Of a DNA stretch of 64,000 bases, positions 54,440 through 61,147 are shown one piece after another; within the stretch, counting starts at the first letter, position 1; every line of letters starts with the position of its first letter. This stretch comes from Flavobacteriaceae bacterium. GTDB lineage: Bacteria; Bacteroidota; Bacteroidia; Flavobacteriales; Flavobacteriaceae. The notes under the pieces were generated by a model, which was given only the letters and a program-made list of their open reading frames with translations, was not told the origin of the DNA and searched no databases. The stretch is taken from positions 124,001-188,000 of the forward strand of contig JANQNQ010000009.1 of NCBI GenBank assembly GCA_028279515.1. The letters are read 5' to 3'. The translations under genes were made by a program, and so were the position numbers.

Positions 54440-55000
54440 ATGAAAAAACTTATCACGCTATCTACTGTTTTAAGTGTTGTATTCATGTTTACGTCCTTTA
54501 CCAGCGACACAACAGAAAACAATATCATCATTGACAAAACCGAAAAGTCAAAAGACGGAAAGACCATTGTAGCCATTGCTGCTGGTAATCAAAATTTCTC
54601 AACGCTTATAGCTGCCGTCAAAGCAGCAGGATTGGTCAAGACGTTGAATAGTCAGGGGCCGTTCACGGTTTTTGCGCCTGTGAACGATGCCTTCGGAAAA
54701 CTACCCAAAGGAACTATCCCTTCTCTACTAAAAACTGAAAACAAAAGAACGCTTACCGCAGTCCTTACATATCATGTTGTCAAAGGAAAATTTATAGCAG
54801 CAGATGTGGTAAAAGCAATCAAAGCCAATAACGGAAAATTTACAATTACTACCGTGCAAGGAGGAAAATTGGTAGCCTCAATGAGCGGGGCAAATGTGAT
54901 CCTAACGGATACCAAAGGAAACACTTCAAAGATTATTTTAGCAGATGTTGATGCCTCGAATGGGGTCATACATGCTATCGATACAGTGGTTATGCCATAG
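54440..55000 (+). CDS. Secreted fasciclin (FAS1) domain protein
   Basis: 186 residues from ATG 54440. Signal peptide (about 1-22), then one FAS1 domain (about 45-186) with TVFAPVNDAFGKLPKGTI, LTYHVVKGKF and the H-box-like NGVIHAIDTVVMP end. Periplasmic or surface adhesion-type protein; in flavobacteria such genes are often stress- or light-induced. Followed by a terminator. Confidence 0.9.
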   Translation: MKKLITLSTVLSVVFMFTSFTSDTTENNIIIDKTEKSKDGKTIVAIAAGNQNFSTLIAAVKAAGLVKTLNSQGPFTVFAPVNDAFGKLPKGTIPSLLKTENKRTLTAVLTYHVVKGKFIAADVVKAIKANNGKFTITTVQGGKLVASMSGANVILTDTKGNTSKIILADVDASNGVIHAIDTVVMP

Positions 55001-55025
55001 CCATCTTGTAGTTGTTAATTTGAAG

Positions 55026-55053
55026 AGCTCGTTTTGAAGGAAACGGGCTTTTT
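55026..55053 (+). terminator. Terminator of the fasciclin gene
   Basis: AGCTCGTTT-tgaagg-AAACGGGCT hairpin (one G-U) and T-run. Confidence 0.85.
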
Positions 55054-55105
55054 ACTTTTAATAGAGGACGATCGTGTATGGAGTGGTCGTGTACGTTATG
55101 TGCTT

Positions 55106-55591
55106 TTACTGTATGCACTCAAATCGGTTCTTTGCGTGATTTTTTCTCACGGCATTCCATTGAAATATTGTGTCATGCATGGCTATATAAACTCCGTTTT
55201 CTAGATCTTCAAAAGCGGCGATCGCAAAGTCAAGATTTGAAGGAGCGTCCGTATCGGGCTCCGTACCAAGTATGAATGCACCGGTGAGTACAATCGTTTT
55301 GTTGAATTCTAATCTTCCAAGGTATTTTGCTGTTTCCACCATGGTCAATGTACCATGGGTGATCAGCACATTGTCACTTTGACAATTGGAAACCTTGGTA
55401 GCTATAAGCTCTCGATCTTCTTCGGTAACAAACCGACTGTCTTTATCAAGTACTTTTTCTATATGATAAGGTATGGAAATCTCTAGCTGAGATAAAAAAG
55501 TTTCGATCGATATACCCTCAGAATTCCTCTGGTTTTCATCATCATATTCGAGTCCTTCGATGGTTCCTCCGGTCGTTATAATGTATAGCAT
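55106..55591 (-). CDS. Short asparaginase-like protein lacking the catalytic Asp
   Basis: 161 residues, half the length of normal asparaginases: only the N-terminal domain. The first Thr motif is intact (IITTGGTIEG). The second motif reads HGTLTMVETA instead of HGTDTM, so the Asp of the Thr-Lys-Asp triad is replaced by Leu. The rest of the fold is kept (TIVLTGAFILGTEPDTDAPS). Short one-domain relatives exist, but with this change amidase activity is doubtful. Confidence 0.8.
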   Translation of the reverse strand: MLYIITTGGTIEGLEYDDENQRNSEGISIETFLSQLEISIPYHIEKVLDKDSRFVTEEDRELIATKVSNCQSDNVLITHGTLTMVETAKYLGRLEFNKTIVLTGAFILGTEPDTDAPSNLDFAIAAFEDLENGVYIAMHDTIFQWNAVRKNHAKNRFECIQ

Positions 55592-55789
55592 CGGTATGCG
55601 TTTTTCCGCTTTGTGTTATTAGGATTAAAAGTAAGAATTCCTTGTTTATTTCTGCATTAAATGTTCATAAGTAAGGCTTTCTATTCAATTGTCGAAATGA
55701 AAAGCAATGAAGCAAAGAACTTAATACATTTAGAGAAGAAACCCGTCGACGAAGACTTATGAACTAGGAACCTGTTTTGCCTAGGTGAT

Positions 55790-55957
55790 TTATTTATTTG
55801 TTCTTCCTTCCTTCCTTTTTTTGAATAACAAGTATCCAAAGAAGATGAGCATAGGTAATGCAAATTTTACATCATCAACATCAAAAGTCTTTTTGTACAA
55901 TGAATGAAAAACCATCAACAGTGTAACTGCAATCATTAAAATATATACTTTTTTCAT
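55790..55957 (-). CDS. Very small membrane protein (55 aa), end of the bacteriocin cassette
   Basis: 55 residues: MKKVYILMIAVTLLMVFHSL, a helix, a loop (KKTFDVDDVK), a second helix (FALPMLIFFGYLLF) and a Lys/Arg-rich tail. No family recognised. Begins 46 bp after the preceding small gene, on the same strand. The hydrophobic-loop-hydrophobic pattern with positive tail makes chance unlikely but not excluded. Confidence 0.6.
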   Translation of the reverse strand: MKKVYILMIAVTLLMVFHSLYKKTFDVDDVKFALPMLIFFGYLLFKKRKEGRTNK

Positions 55958-56003
55958 CTATATTATTGTACTGTTGATCTTTATGTTTTATGGTGTTTGA
56001 ATA

Positions 56004-56183
56004 TCAACGGCCTTTCCTTTTCTTAAAATTGAACATTAAAATTATGACTGAAGCGAGAAGTATAAAAGCAGTAATTATTTTCATTGAAATTTTTTCTGCG
56101 GTACCAAGAACTACTAGCATTGAGATTATGATTAATAATTGACCGATAAGGTTATATACAGTTCTCTTATTCACTCCCTTCAT
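56004..56183 (-). CDS. Very small membrane protein (59 aa)
   Basis: 59 residues, two hydrophobic helices (LIGQLLIIISMLVVLG and KIITAFILLASVIILMFNF) and a KKRKGR tail. Overlaps the end of the next upstream gene by 17 bp, as expected for a coupled operon. Family not recognised; possible immunity or export helper for the peptide at 57029-57235 (inference from position). Confidence 0.65.
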   Translation of the reverse strand: MKGVNKRTVYNLIGQLLIIISMLVVLGTAEKISMKIITAFILLASVIILMFNFKKRKGR

Positions 56184-56364
56184 TTGAATTTATCAGCACA
56201 CCACTCAAAATTGATGTTATAGCAATTATAAAAACACTTCCCAACGAAACCATGGATTTTGCTTCCAATAGTTCTTCTATTTCGTAAAGAAAGAGTTGCG
56301 AAAAAAATACTCCAAGGCATACAAATCCCATGGAGATTAGAATGAATTTGGCTTTTGTCTTCAT
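56167..56364 (-). CDS. Small membrane protein (65 aa)
   Basis: 65 residues with two helices (KFILISMGFVCLGVFFSQLF and MVSLGSVFIIAITSILSGVL) joined by an acidic loop (YEIEELLEAK). Start overlaps the upstream stop by 4 bp (ATGA). No family recognised. Confidence 0.68.
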   Translation of the reverse strand: MKTKAKFILISMGFVCLGVFFSQLFLYEIEELLEAKSMVSLGSVFIIAITSILSGVLINSNEGSE

Positions 56365-56621
56365 AGCTTTTTTCTATGCCTTAATAGGAGCAAAATCATC
56401 GAGAATAAAATCAATCCGCAGATGATAATTAAGTCAGAAACTGAAAAGCCTGATATTGTACTATAAGCCAAATAAGACAAGGTCAGTATTATGATGGCCC
56501 AAACTAATTTTCTCATATTAGAATAATGAATTAAAGGTGTGACTTGATAGGAAAAACAAGCTGTTAATTCGCGATAATCTTCCAACTCTGTAGATTTTTT
56601 AAAATAAGTTTCGCTGTTCAT
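56361..56621 (-). CDS. Small membrane protein (86 aa)
   Basis: 86 residues: charged N-terminal part (NSETYFKKSTELEDYRELTA), then two helices (LVWAIIILTLSYLAYSTISG and LIIICGLILFSMILLLL) and an RHRKKL tail. Its start overlaps the upstream gene by 4 bp and its end overlaps the downstream gene by 4 bp. Confidence 0.7.
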   Translation of the reverse strand: MNSETYFKKSTELEDYRELTACFSYQVTPLIHYSNMRKLVWAIIILTLSYLAYSTISGFSVSDLIIICGLILFSMILLLLRHRKKL

Positions 56622-57013
56622 TTCGACACGTAAAGCTTTAGGTATTTTTTTCGCCCAAAGGTGATGTAATATAGAGGAAACAGTGCGAGCAATATTGGGA
56701 ATAGCCCAAAGTATACGTATGTAGTTAAAAGTGAGGTCAATGTAGTGGCCAATGTTGCAAAGAGGATTATCAAAAAAGAACGATTGGATAAGAAGGTCGT
56801 TATGGTCAGCTCCTTGACACCGCTTTTTATTTCAACTTTATTTGATGAACACCATTGCATTTTTGCCCAAACATAATCACCTTCTTTGACCATAACTTGG
56901 ATAGCATTCGTATTGTCATCGATAGAAGAAACTCTCTTGTCTCCGATAAAAATATGAACCCTTCCTGTGCGGAAATTTAATGAAGACTTTCTCTTTACTA
57001 TTAAAGACTGCAT
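56618..57013 (-). CDS. Beta-domain protein with two C-terminal membrane helices
   Basis: 131 residues from ATG 57013 (a TTG at 57019 is the alternative). The N-terminal half is a basic beta-rich domain (SSLNFRTGRVHIFIGDKRV, YVWAKMQWCSSNKVEIKSGV); the C-terminal half has helices at about 80-98 and 102-120 and a KKYLKLYVSK tail. 15 bp after the precursor peptide gene, hence the best candidate for its immunity protein (inference). Family not recognised. Confidence 0.7.
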   Translation of the reverse strand: MQSLIVKRKSSLNFRTGRVHIFIGDKRVSSIDDNTNAIQVMVKEGDYVWAKMQWCSSNKVEIKSGVKELTITTFLSNRSFLIILFATLATTLTSLLTTYVYFGLFPILLALFPLYYITFGRKKYLKLYVSK

Positions 57014-57028
57014 TTGCACTAACTGCTT

Positions 57029-57235
57029 TTAATCCATGCAAGACGCAGTGGAACCTGCCATTGCGGCTGCAGACAAAGCAAGCATTGCCCACCCAAGTGG
57101 AGTGGCGGCAGCGGCCACTGCTGCAACTGCAAAAATTAGACTACTGCCTGATACTACGAAGTTAAACTCTTCTAATGCGTCTTCGCACTGACCGCCATTG
57201 ATTTGTTCCATTTGGTCAAGTTCTAATGTTTTCAT
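57029..57235 (-). CDS. Double-glycine-leader bacteriocin-like peptide precursor
   Basis: 68 residues from ATG 57235. Leader MKTLELDQMEQINGG has the classic class-II/C39-protease processing pattern (hydrophobic L/L/M/I spacing and GG at -2/-1), leaving a 53-residue mature peptide: acidic start QCEDALEEFN, a long small-residue hydrophobic helix (FAVAAVAAAATPLGWAMLAL) and a second Cys (Cys66), which may pair with Cys17. Resembles the lactobin/cerein 7B group. No C39 transporter is in the window. An upstream GTG in frame is ignored because the leader defines the start. Confidence 0.82.
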   Translation of the reverse strand: MKTLELDQMEQINGGQCEDALEEFNFVVSGSSLIFAVAAVAAAATPLGWAMLALSAAAMAGSTASCMD

Positions 57236-57408
57236 AATGATAAAGTTATTAGTGATGCTTACTCTCTTAAGGGTTTTCAGCTTTCTCCTAAATAAGGATT
57301 TGAAATTTTGATGTGAAGTAATAGGATAACGCAACAAAAGGCAAGACGCAATGCATAAGTGGGCGAGATGGGGGATAAGTGTGAGATTGAACAGGATTTG
57401 AGTTGCCA

Positions 57409-57563
57409 TTTGCAAATAAGAAACCACGAGCTGTCGCTCTGGTTCTTCATTTTATTCCAAAACCTAGAATAATGTAGGGGCGGACAGGATTGCTTCGTTC
57501 CACTTCGCCTCCTTAGATTTCGCTTTTGCAAATAAGAAACCACGAGCTATCGCTCTGGTTCTT
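57409..57563 (-). repeat. 39-bp direct repeats, two copies
   Basis: TTTGCAAATAAGAAACCACG with the following AGCT(G/A)TCGCTCTGGTTCTT at 57409-57447 and 57525-57563, one mismatch, 116 bp apart. Each copy folds: AACCAGAGC pairs with GCTCGTGGTT with one bulge. Confidence 0.85.
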
Positions 57564-57607
57564 TTATTTTGATTCCAAACTTCAAACTGCGTTTGGTTTT
57601 CCATAAA

Positions 57608-57640
57608 ATAAAAAAACCACGTCTAAAAGACGTGGTTTCT
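57608..57640 (-). terminator. tRNA-type terminator, minus strand
   Basis: AAACCACGTC-ttttA-GACGTGGTTT with a T-run on the minus strand (TTTTTTTATTTT). No minus-strand gene precedes it, only the tRNA 3'-end remnant, so it most likely ended the original tRNA transcript. Confidence 0.75.
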
Positions 57641-57645
57641 TGCTT

Positions 57646-57664
57646 GTAGTGACCTCGGCAGGGA
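57646..57664 (-). mobile_element. Putative attachment site: 3' end of a tRNA gene
   Basis: On the minus strand ATCCCTGCCGAGGTCACTA looks like the 3' T-stem (CCTGC), acceptor strand (CGAGGTC) and discriminator A of a tRNA, but the sequence further 5' is unrelated and no cloverleaf is possible. Such a remnant beside the tRNA terminator is what remains at one end of an element inserted into a tRNA gene. The intact tRNA and integrase should lie to the right, beyond the window. Confidence 0.6.
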
Positions 57665-57973
57665 TATTTTTTAAAATTACATGTCTGACCATCAGCTAAT
57701 TACAAATAAAATGGTAAAAAAATGGTAAACTTTTCGCTGAAACTCGCGTTTTTACAAATGAAACAATGTGTTATATATTCTTAATTACAACTTACCATCA
57801 TAAAGATTACGGGAAAACCGCAACAAAAATGATCCGATATGCCGTAATTTGGCGAAAGTGTTAATAAGTGCGCGATAAGTCGGTTAAAAACTGACTGAAA
57901 ACTATAGGGCCATCTCGATTATCAGCTTTGATTAATGAATACCTTTTATGGTATAACTTTAAAATCAAAGCTT
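57665..57973. other. Left end of the integrated element, non-coding
   Basis: 309 bp without a gene. It contains two ATGGTAAA copies 11 bp apart (57711-57729) and a TAACTTTA element just before the first small gene. Confidence 0.45.
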
Positions 57974-58120
57974 ATGAAGACCAAGAGATTTTTGTTTGCC
58001 ACAGCTGCAACTGTAATGATGATGTTTGCCTTTGCTTCGTGCACTGCTGAATCAGTGGAAGAAGATGACCAGATCCAACTTATCGACAAAGAGGAGTACG
58101 AGGTTCCGCCTAACGGATAA
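57974..58120 (+). CDS. Small exported peptide / lipoprotein
   Basis: 48 residues from ATG 57974: signal MKTKRFLFATAATVMMMF then AFASC, a plausible lipobox, and a short acidic tail (TAESVEEDDQIQLIDKEEYE). Family not recognised. Overlaps the start of the following gene in another frame. Confidence 0.6.
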   Translation: MKTKRFLFATAATVMMMFAFASCTAESVEEDDQIQLIDKEEYEVPPNG

Positions 58121-58589
58121 AAGAAAGAAACTAATAATAGGAGTAGTAATCAGTATCATACTGGTGGCTACTCCGTTTATGTTTTATCTGTATAAGTATG
58201 CTCCGAGCGATTCAAAGACCTGGGACATCGGTTTCATGACTCTTGAGTCCGGTGGATTTAGAAGCGTGCAAAGTTTTGTACATGCACTATTCACCAAAAT
58301 CACCTTCCTCATCCTCACAACACTATTCTATTTCACCGCCAGATACTGGTGGCGTTACTTCATATTGGTTCCCTTCACCATGTTCTTATTCCAGTTATCT
58401 GGAGTACTGAACTATAAAATACAGTATATTGACGAGTACGACTTTTGGTACTCACTCCCCATCGTAATCCCCGTGCTTGTAATAATGTTCTTTCTAGGTA
58501 GAAAGCTTCATTTTTACACGGCAACCCTTGATTTAAAAGACGAAATCGACAAAGAGTTAGAACAGATCAAACAGGAACAGCATGCATGA
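58065..58589 (+). CDS. Four-helix membrane protein of the element
   Basis: 174 residues if ATG 58065 is used, overlapping the previous gene by 56 bp; the start is uncertain as no ATG lies closer to the first helix. Helices at about 24-44, 75-95, 98-118 and 130-150 of this reading (LIIGVVISIILVATPFMFYL, FLILTTLFYFTARYWW, PIVIPVLVIMFFLG), then a charged coiled-coil tail (LKDEIDKELEQIKQEQHA). Function unknown. Confidence 0.65.
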   Translation: MTRSNLSTKRSTRFRLTDKRKKLIIGVVISIILVATPFMFYLYKYAPSDSKTWDIGFMTLESGGFRSVQSFVHALFTKITFLILTTLFYFTARYWWRYFILVPFTMFLFQLSGVLNYKIQYIDEYDFWYSLPIVIPVLVIMFFLGRKLHFYTATLDLKDEIDKELEQIKQEQHA

Positions 58590-58776
58590 CGGGAAGCACA
58601 CGTTACAAATACTAAAGGAATTCTACGCCCTAAAGGAAAAGAAAGACCTGTACCCACCTCATATATACGAGCAAAAGCTCCGGTCATTAAAGGCCGAGCT
58701 GTTATCGCCACAAAATGTCAAGGAACTTTCTATTAAGGAAATGATTCAGTTAAAGAAGCTGATTCAGTTGGAATAA
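58582..58776 (+). CDS. Small helical protein
   Basis: 64 residues, charged, all-helical (LQILKEFYALKEKKDLYP, LSIKEMIQLKKLIQLE). Overlaps the membrane-protein gene by 8 bp and ends 2 bp from the convergent repressor gene. Family not recognised. Confidence 0.6.
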   Translation: MHDGKHTLQILKEFYALKEKKDLYPPHIYEQKLRSLKAELLSPQNVKELSIKEMIQLKKLIQLE

Positions 58777-58778
58777 GG

Positions 58779-59165
58779 TTATTTCACCTTGTCGTTCTTC
58801 GTTTTTAAAATCTCATCATCGATCATACCAGCAATTATCATCTTCATCAATTCATGAGTGTTTTGACTTTTCAATTTCGCTTCTATCCTTGAATCTATTA
58901 ATTCGTAGAATGATCTTTCTGCTAAGTTATTTTCAACTTTCTCATGTGGCACCAGCATGTTTCCTTCTCCTTTGATCAGCCACCTGAGATTTAGTTGAGG
59001 ATAGACAGTGGCCACTTTCTCAATAAAGTTGGACCCCATTGCACCGTTATTTTTAAGCACCTTAGAAGTATAGCCGTTTGCAGCACCAATGCTTAAGTCG
59101 AACTTTCTTTTACTGATGTTTAGTGATTTAATAAATGTTTGCAATCGTTCTCCAATTGTTACCAT
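58779..59165 (-). CDS. Phage-type repressor, copy 2
   Basis: 128 residues. N-terminal helix-turn-helix (ERLQTFIKSLNISKRKFD, AANGYTSKVLKNNGAMGSNF) and the LNLRWLIKGEGNML motif typical of Bacteroidota phage repressors; helical C-terminus (LMKMIIAGMIDDEIL) without a peptidase domain. Clear paralogue of the gene 15 bp upstream. Probably controls the lysogenic state. Confidence 0.82.
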   Translation of the reverse strand: MVTIGERLQTFIKSLNISKRKFDLSIGAANGYTSKVLKNNGAMGSNFIEKVATVYPQLNLRWLIKGEGNMLVPHEKVENNLAERSFYELIDSRIEAKLKSQNTHELMKMIIAGMIDDEILKTKNDKVK

Positions 59166-59180
59166 TACATCCCTGTATAT

Positions 59181-59567
59181 TTATTTTATCTTCTTGTCAC
59201 TTACTTTAGATATTTCCTCATCTATCATTCCAGCAACAATCATTTTGATCATTTCCTGGGTTACGTGACTGTTTAGTTTATTATCTACTTTTTGCTCAAC
59301 AAGCTGTTCTATAAACTTATTGATGTTCATGGTGTCATCAGCTTGATCAATTTCGATATTCCCTTCACCAGTGATTAACCATCTAACGTTGACAGTTGGA
59401 AATTCTTGGATTATTTTCTGTATTATATGACTACCTACATTTCCACCCCTTTTTATCATTGGGCCAATATAGTTCGTGCTAAGACCTAAGCGGGTTTCAA
59501 AGCTATTGTTGTTAAGTTTGAAATGCCTAATTATGATAGCAATACGGTCTACTATTTTATTATCCAT
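59181..59567 (-). CDS. Phage-type repressor, copy 1
   Basis: 128 residues from ATG 59567 (a longer frame to 59666 crosses the operator). Helix-turn-helix (NSFETRLGLSTNYIGPMIKR), VNVRWLITGEGNIE and a C-terminus (EMIKMIVAGMIDEEISK) paralogous to 58779-59165. Divergent from the rightward early genes across the nested dyad at 59588-59627. Confidence 0.84.
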   Translation of the reverse strand: MDNKIVDRIAIIIRHFKLNNNSFETRLGLSTNYIGPMIKRGGNVGSHIIQKIIQEFPTVNVRWLITGEGNIEIDQADDTMNINKFIEQLVEQKVDNKLNSHVTQEMIKMIVAGMIDEEISKVSDKKIK

Positions 59568-59587
59568 CAGAGAAAAATCATATATAA

Positions 59588-59627
59588 GTGTTGCAAAAAC
59601 AGATAATAATCTGTAATATTGTAACAC
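59588..59627. promoter_or_regulatory. Nested operator in the divergent control region
   Basis: Inner dyad ACAGAT-AATA-ATCTGT (59599-59614) inside an outer imperfect dyad GTGTTGCAA / TTGTAACAC (59588-59596, 59619-59627). A rightward -7-like TAATATTG (59614-59621) falls inside it. Confidence 0.7.
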
Positions 59628-59680
59628 CGATTCAACACAAATATAACCTAAATACGTCCGTAACACAATAGTAGTTTTCT

Positions 59681-59950
59681 ATGATAGCCAAGAAAGAAGC
59701 CGATACCATCAAAGCAGCATTTGGGGTCAACTATGCAGAAAAAATTCTAAACTACTTGAATTCAAAATGCATCCGTAATCAAAATGGACATCCCTACAGC
59801 GTTTCTTCGGTCCGTAATGTTTTGAACCAGGTATACAAGAACCATAACCTAGAGAAGCACATCTACGATGCACTTTCTGACCATCTAGAGAAGACGGAGG
59901 CCGAGAAAAAGAGAAGAGAAGCGCTAATCGAAAAAGCAAAGTCAGCATGA
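59681..59950 (+). CDS. Small cytoplasmic protein, first rightward early gene
   Basis: 89 residues, helical, with a helix-turn-helix-like middle (NGHPYSVSSVRNVLNQVYKN) and a charged coiled tail (LEKTEAEKKRREALIEKAKS). First gene after the nested operator. Family not recognised. Confidence 0.7.
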   Translation: MIAKKEADTIKAAFGVNYAEKILNYLNSKCIRNQNGHPYSVSSVRNVLNQVYKNHNLEKHIYDALSDHLEKTEAEKKRREALIEKAKSA

Positions 59951-60093
59951 AATTGTCTAACAACGACATACACATGCTGGCTTTCTGTTTGATAGCGATC
60001 TCTCCAGCACTCATAATGATAGCCCTGTTTATTGGGCAACTCTATAGAAACAAAAAAGACCATCGCTGCCACGATGGTCGCACACAAGAATAA
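59947..60093 (+). CDS. Small membrane protein (48 aa)
   Basis: 48 residues with one helix (MLAFCLIAISPALIMIALFI) and a basic, His/Cys-containing tail (YRNKKDHRCHDGRTQE). Its ATG overlaps the previous stop (ATGA), supporting coupled translation. Family not recognised. Confidence 0.65.
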   Translation: MKLSNNDIHMLAFCLIAISPALIMIALFIGQLYRNKKDHRCHDGRTQE

Positions 60094-60112
60094 ACCTTTA
60101 AAATCCATTCTT

Positions 60113-60715
60113 ATGCAAAACGAAGTTACAACGCAAACCTCAGAATTACAATTCATTCATGAATTACATGCCGGTAGCTTACCAGGCGATGATCGTATCG
60201 AGCTCTTTGCCGATCGTCATGACCCCTTACGCAGGGTATACTTTTCCCAGAACGGAGTGACCAAACCACTCGGTGAACTTCCATCAAAATACAAGGCACA
60301 GATCTTCTGGCAGATCAATAAGGATGAAAAGGCATCAGCTGACCTAAGAGAGTTGCACTTGGATGATGCGCTGCAGGAATACTGTTTCTGCGTCTACGGC
60401 GCTGCAGACCACAATCCAGACTTTAGCGGTGAGGGTAAGCTCATGGAATCAGACAATTTTATCTGTGGAGAGAATTGCCGTTGCCTTGCATGGAACAGTA
60501 AGAACATTACCTACAATGGTAAAACGATCACACATAGGGAACTACAGGTGATCAATGGTCTCAAGTCAGGATTGCCAGAGAAGGCTGTGGCACACACACT
60601 CGGTATCTCACAGAATACTTTAGACGCGCACAAGAGCAACCTATTTAAAAAGTTCGATGCGCCATCAAAGACGGATCTATTGATGAAGGCAACAAAACAA
60701 AAGATCATACAATGA
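60113..60715 (+). CDS. Cys-cluster protein with LuxR-type helix-turn-helix
   Basis: 200 residues from ATG 60113. N-terminal domain of unknown fold, then a cysteine-rich region (EYCFCVYGAADHNPD and NFICGENCRCLAW: C-x-C and C-x3-C-x-C, a possible metal site), and a C-terminal LuxR-family HTH (ITHRELQVINGLKSGLPEKA, LGISQNTLDAHKSNLFKKF). Not a two-component receiver. Probably a regulator of the element; the metal site is inference. Confidence 0.78.
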   Translation: MQNEVTTQTSELQFIHELHAGSLPGDDRIELFADRHDPLRRVYFSQNGVTKPLGELPSKYKAQIFWQINKDEKASADLRELHLDDALQEYCFCVYGAADHNPDFSGEGKLMESDNFICGENCRCLAWNSKNITYNGKTITHRELQVINGLKSGLPEKAVAHTLGISQNTLDAHKSNLFKKFDAPSKTDLLMKATKQKIIQ

Positions 60716-60873
60716 CACAGCAAGAGAAGGAGAGAATCGAATATGAAGCGAAAGCGAAATATGACGCAAGGGCTAAGGATCTGTACCAATGGGGATGTGC
60801 CTTTATATCAGTAATACTGATTGTCCTTGTGTTGGTCATTGCAATATCAAAACAATTAGCATGGATTCAATAA
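60712..60873 (+). CDS. Small single-helix membrane protein (53 aa)
   Basis: 53 residues: charged helical N-terminus (TQQEKERIEYEAKAKYDARA), then one membrane helix (FISVILIVLVLVIAI). The ATG overlaps the upstream stop (ATGA) and its end overlaps the next gene by 13 bp. Family not recognised. Confidence 0.65.
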   Translation: MTQQEKERIEYEAKAKYDARAKDLYQWGCAFISVILIVLVLVIAISKQLAWIQ

Positions 60874-61094
60874 CAATAATCGACAATCGCATCAATCGGG
60901 TGAAGGCTCAGATCTTTCACCTAGACAACAACGACCTGTTCAGTGAAAAGGACAAAGAGCCTCTTCGGGAAAGATATACCCAACAACTTGAATTTCTTGA
61001 GAATGAGCGCCACAAGGTCACAAATGATATCGAAGTTGAAGCAGAGATTGTTGGAGTTGACGAACCCGAAGTACAGGACCAACCTGACCAATGA
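60861..61094 (+). CDS. Small acidic coiled-coil protein
   Basis: 77 residues from ATG 60861. Helical, charged (IDNRINRVKAQIFHLDNNDL, LRERYTQQLEFLENERHKV), very acidic tail ending QDQPDQ. Family not recognised; its start lies inside the previous gene, so it is part of the same operon. Confidence 0.65.
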   Translation: MDSITIIDNRINRVKAQIFHLDNNDLFSEKDKEPLRERYTQQLEFLENERHKVTNDIEVEAEIVGVDEPEVQDQPDQ

Positions 61095-61147
61095 CCAATT
61101 GGCCAAGGCAATAATCGAAACGTATAACAAGATCAACGATTTGGAAT

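Larger units (their letters stand above)
57236..57645. other. Non-coding stretch between the peptide gene and the tRNA remnant
   Basis: About 400 bp with the peptide promoter region, two 39-bp direct repeats and the terminator. No gene seen. Confidence 0.55.

Noticed and set aside
55681..55863. 60-codon frame on the minus strand
   Set aside because: It overlaps the 55-residue membrane-protein gene in another frame and has no protein-like pattern.
57236..57427. 132-residue reading of the bacteriocin-like gene from a GTG at 57427
   Set aside because: The GG leader begins at 57235 and the extension overlaps a direct repeat.
57646..57664. A complete tRNA gene at the remnant
   Set aside because: No D-arm, anticodon arm or 5' acceptor strand can be found on either side; only the 3' end is present.
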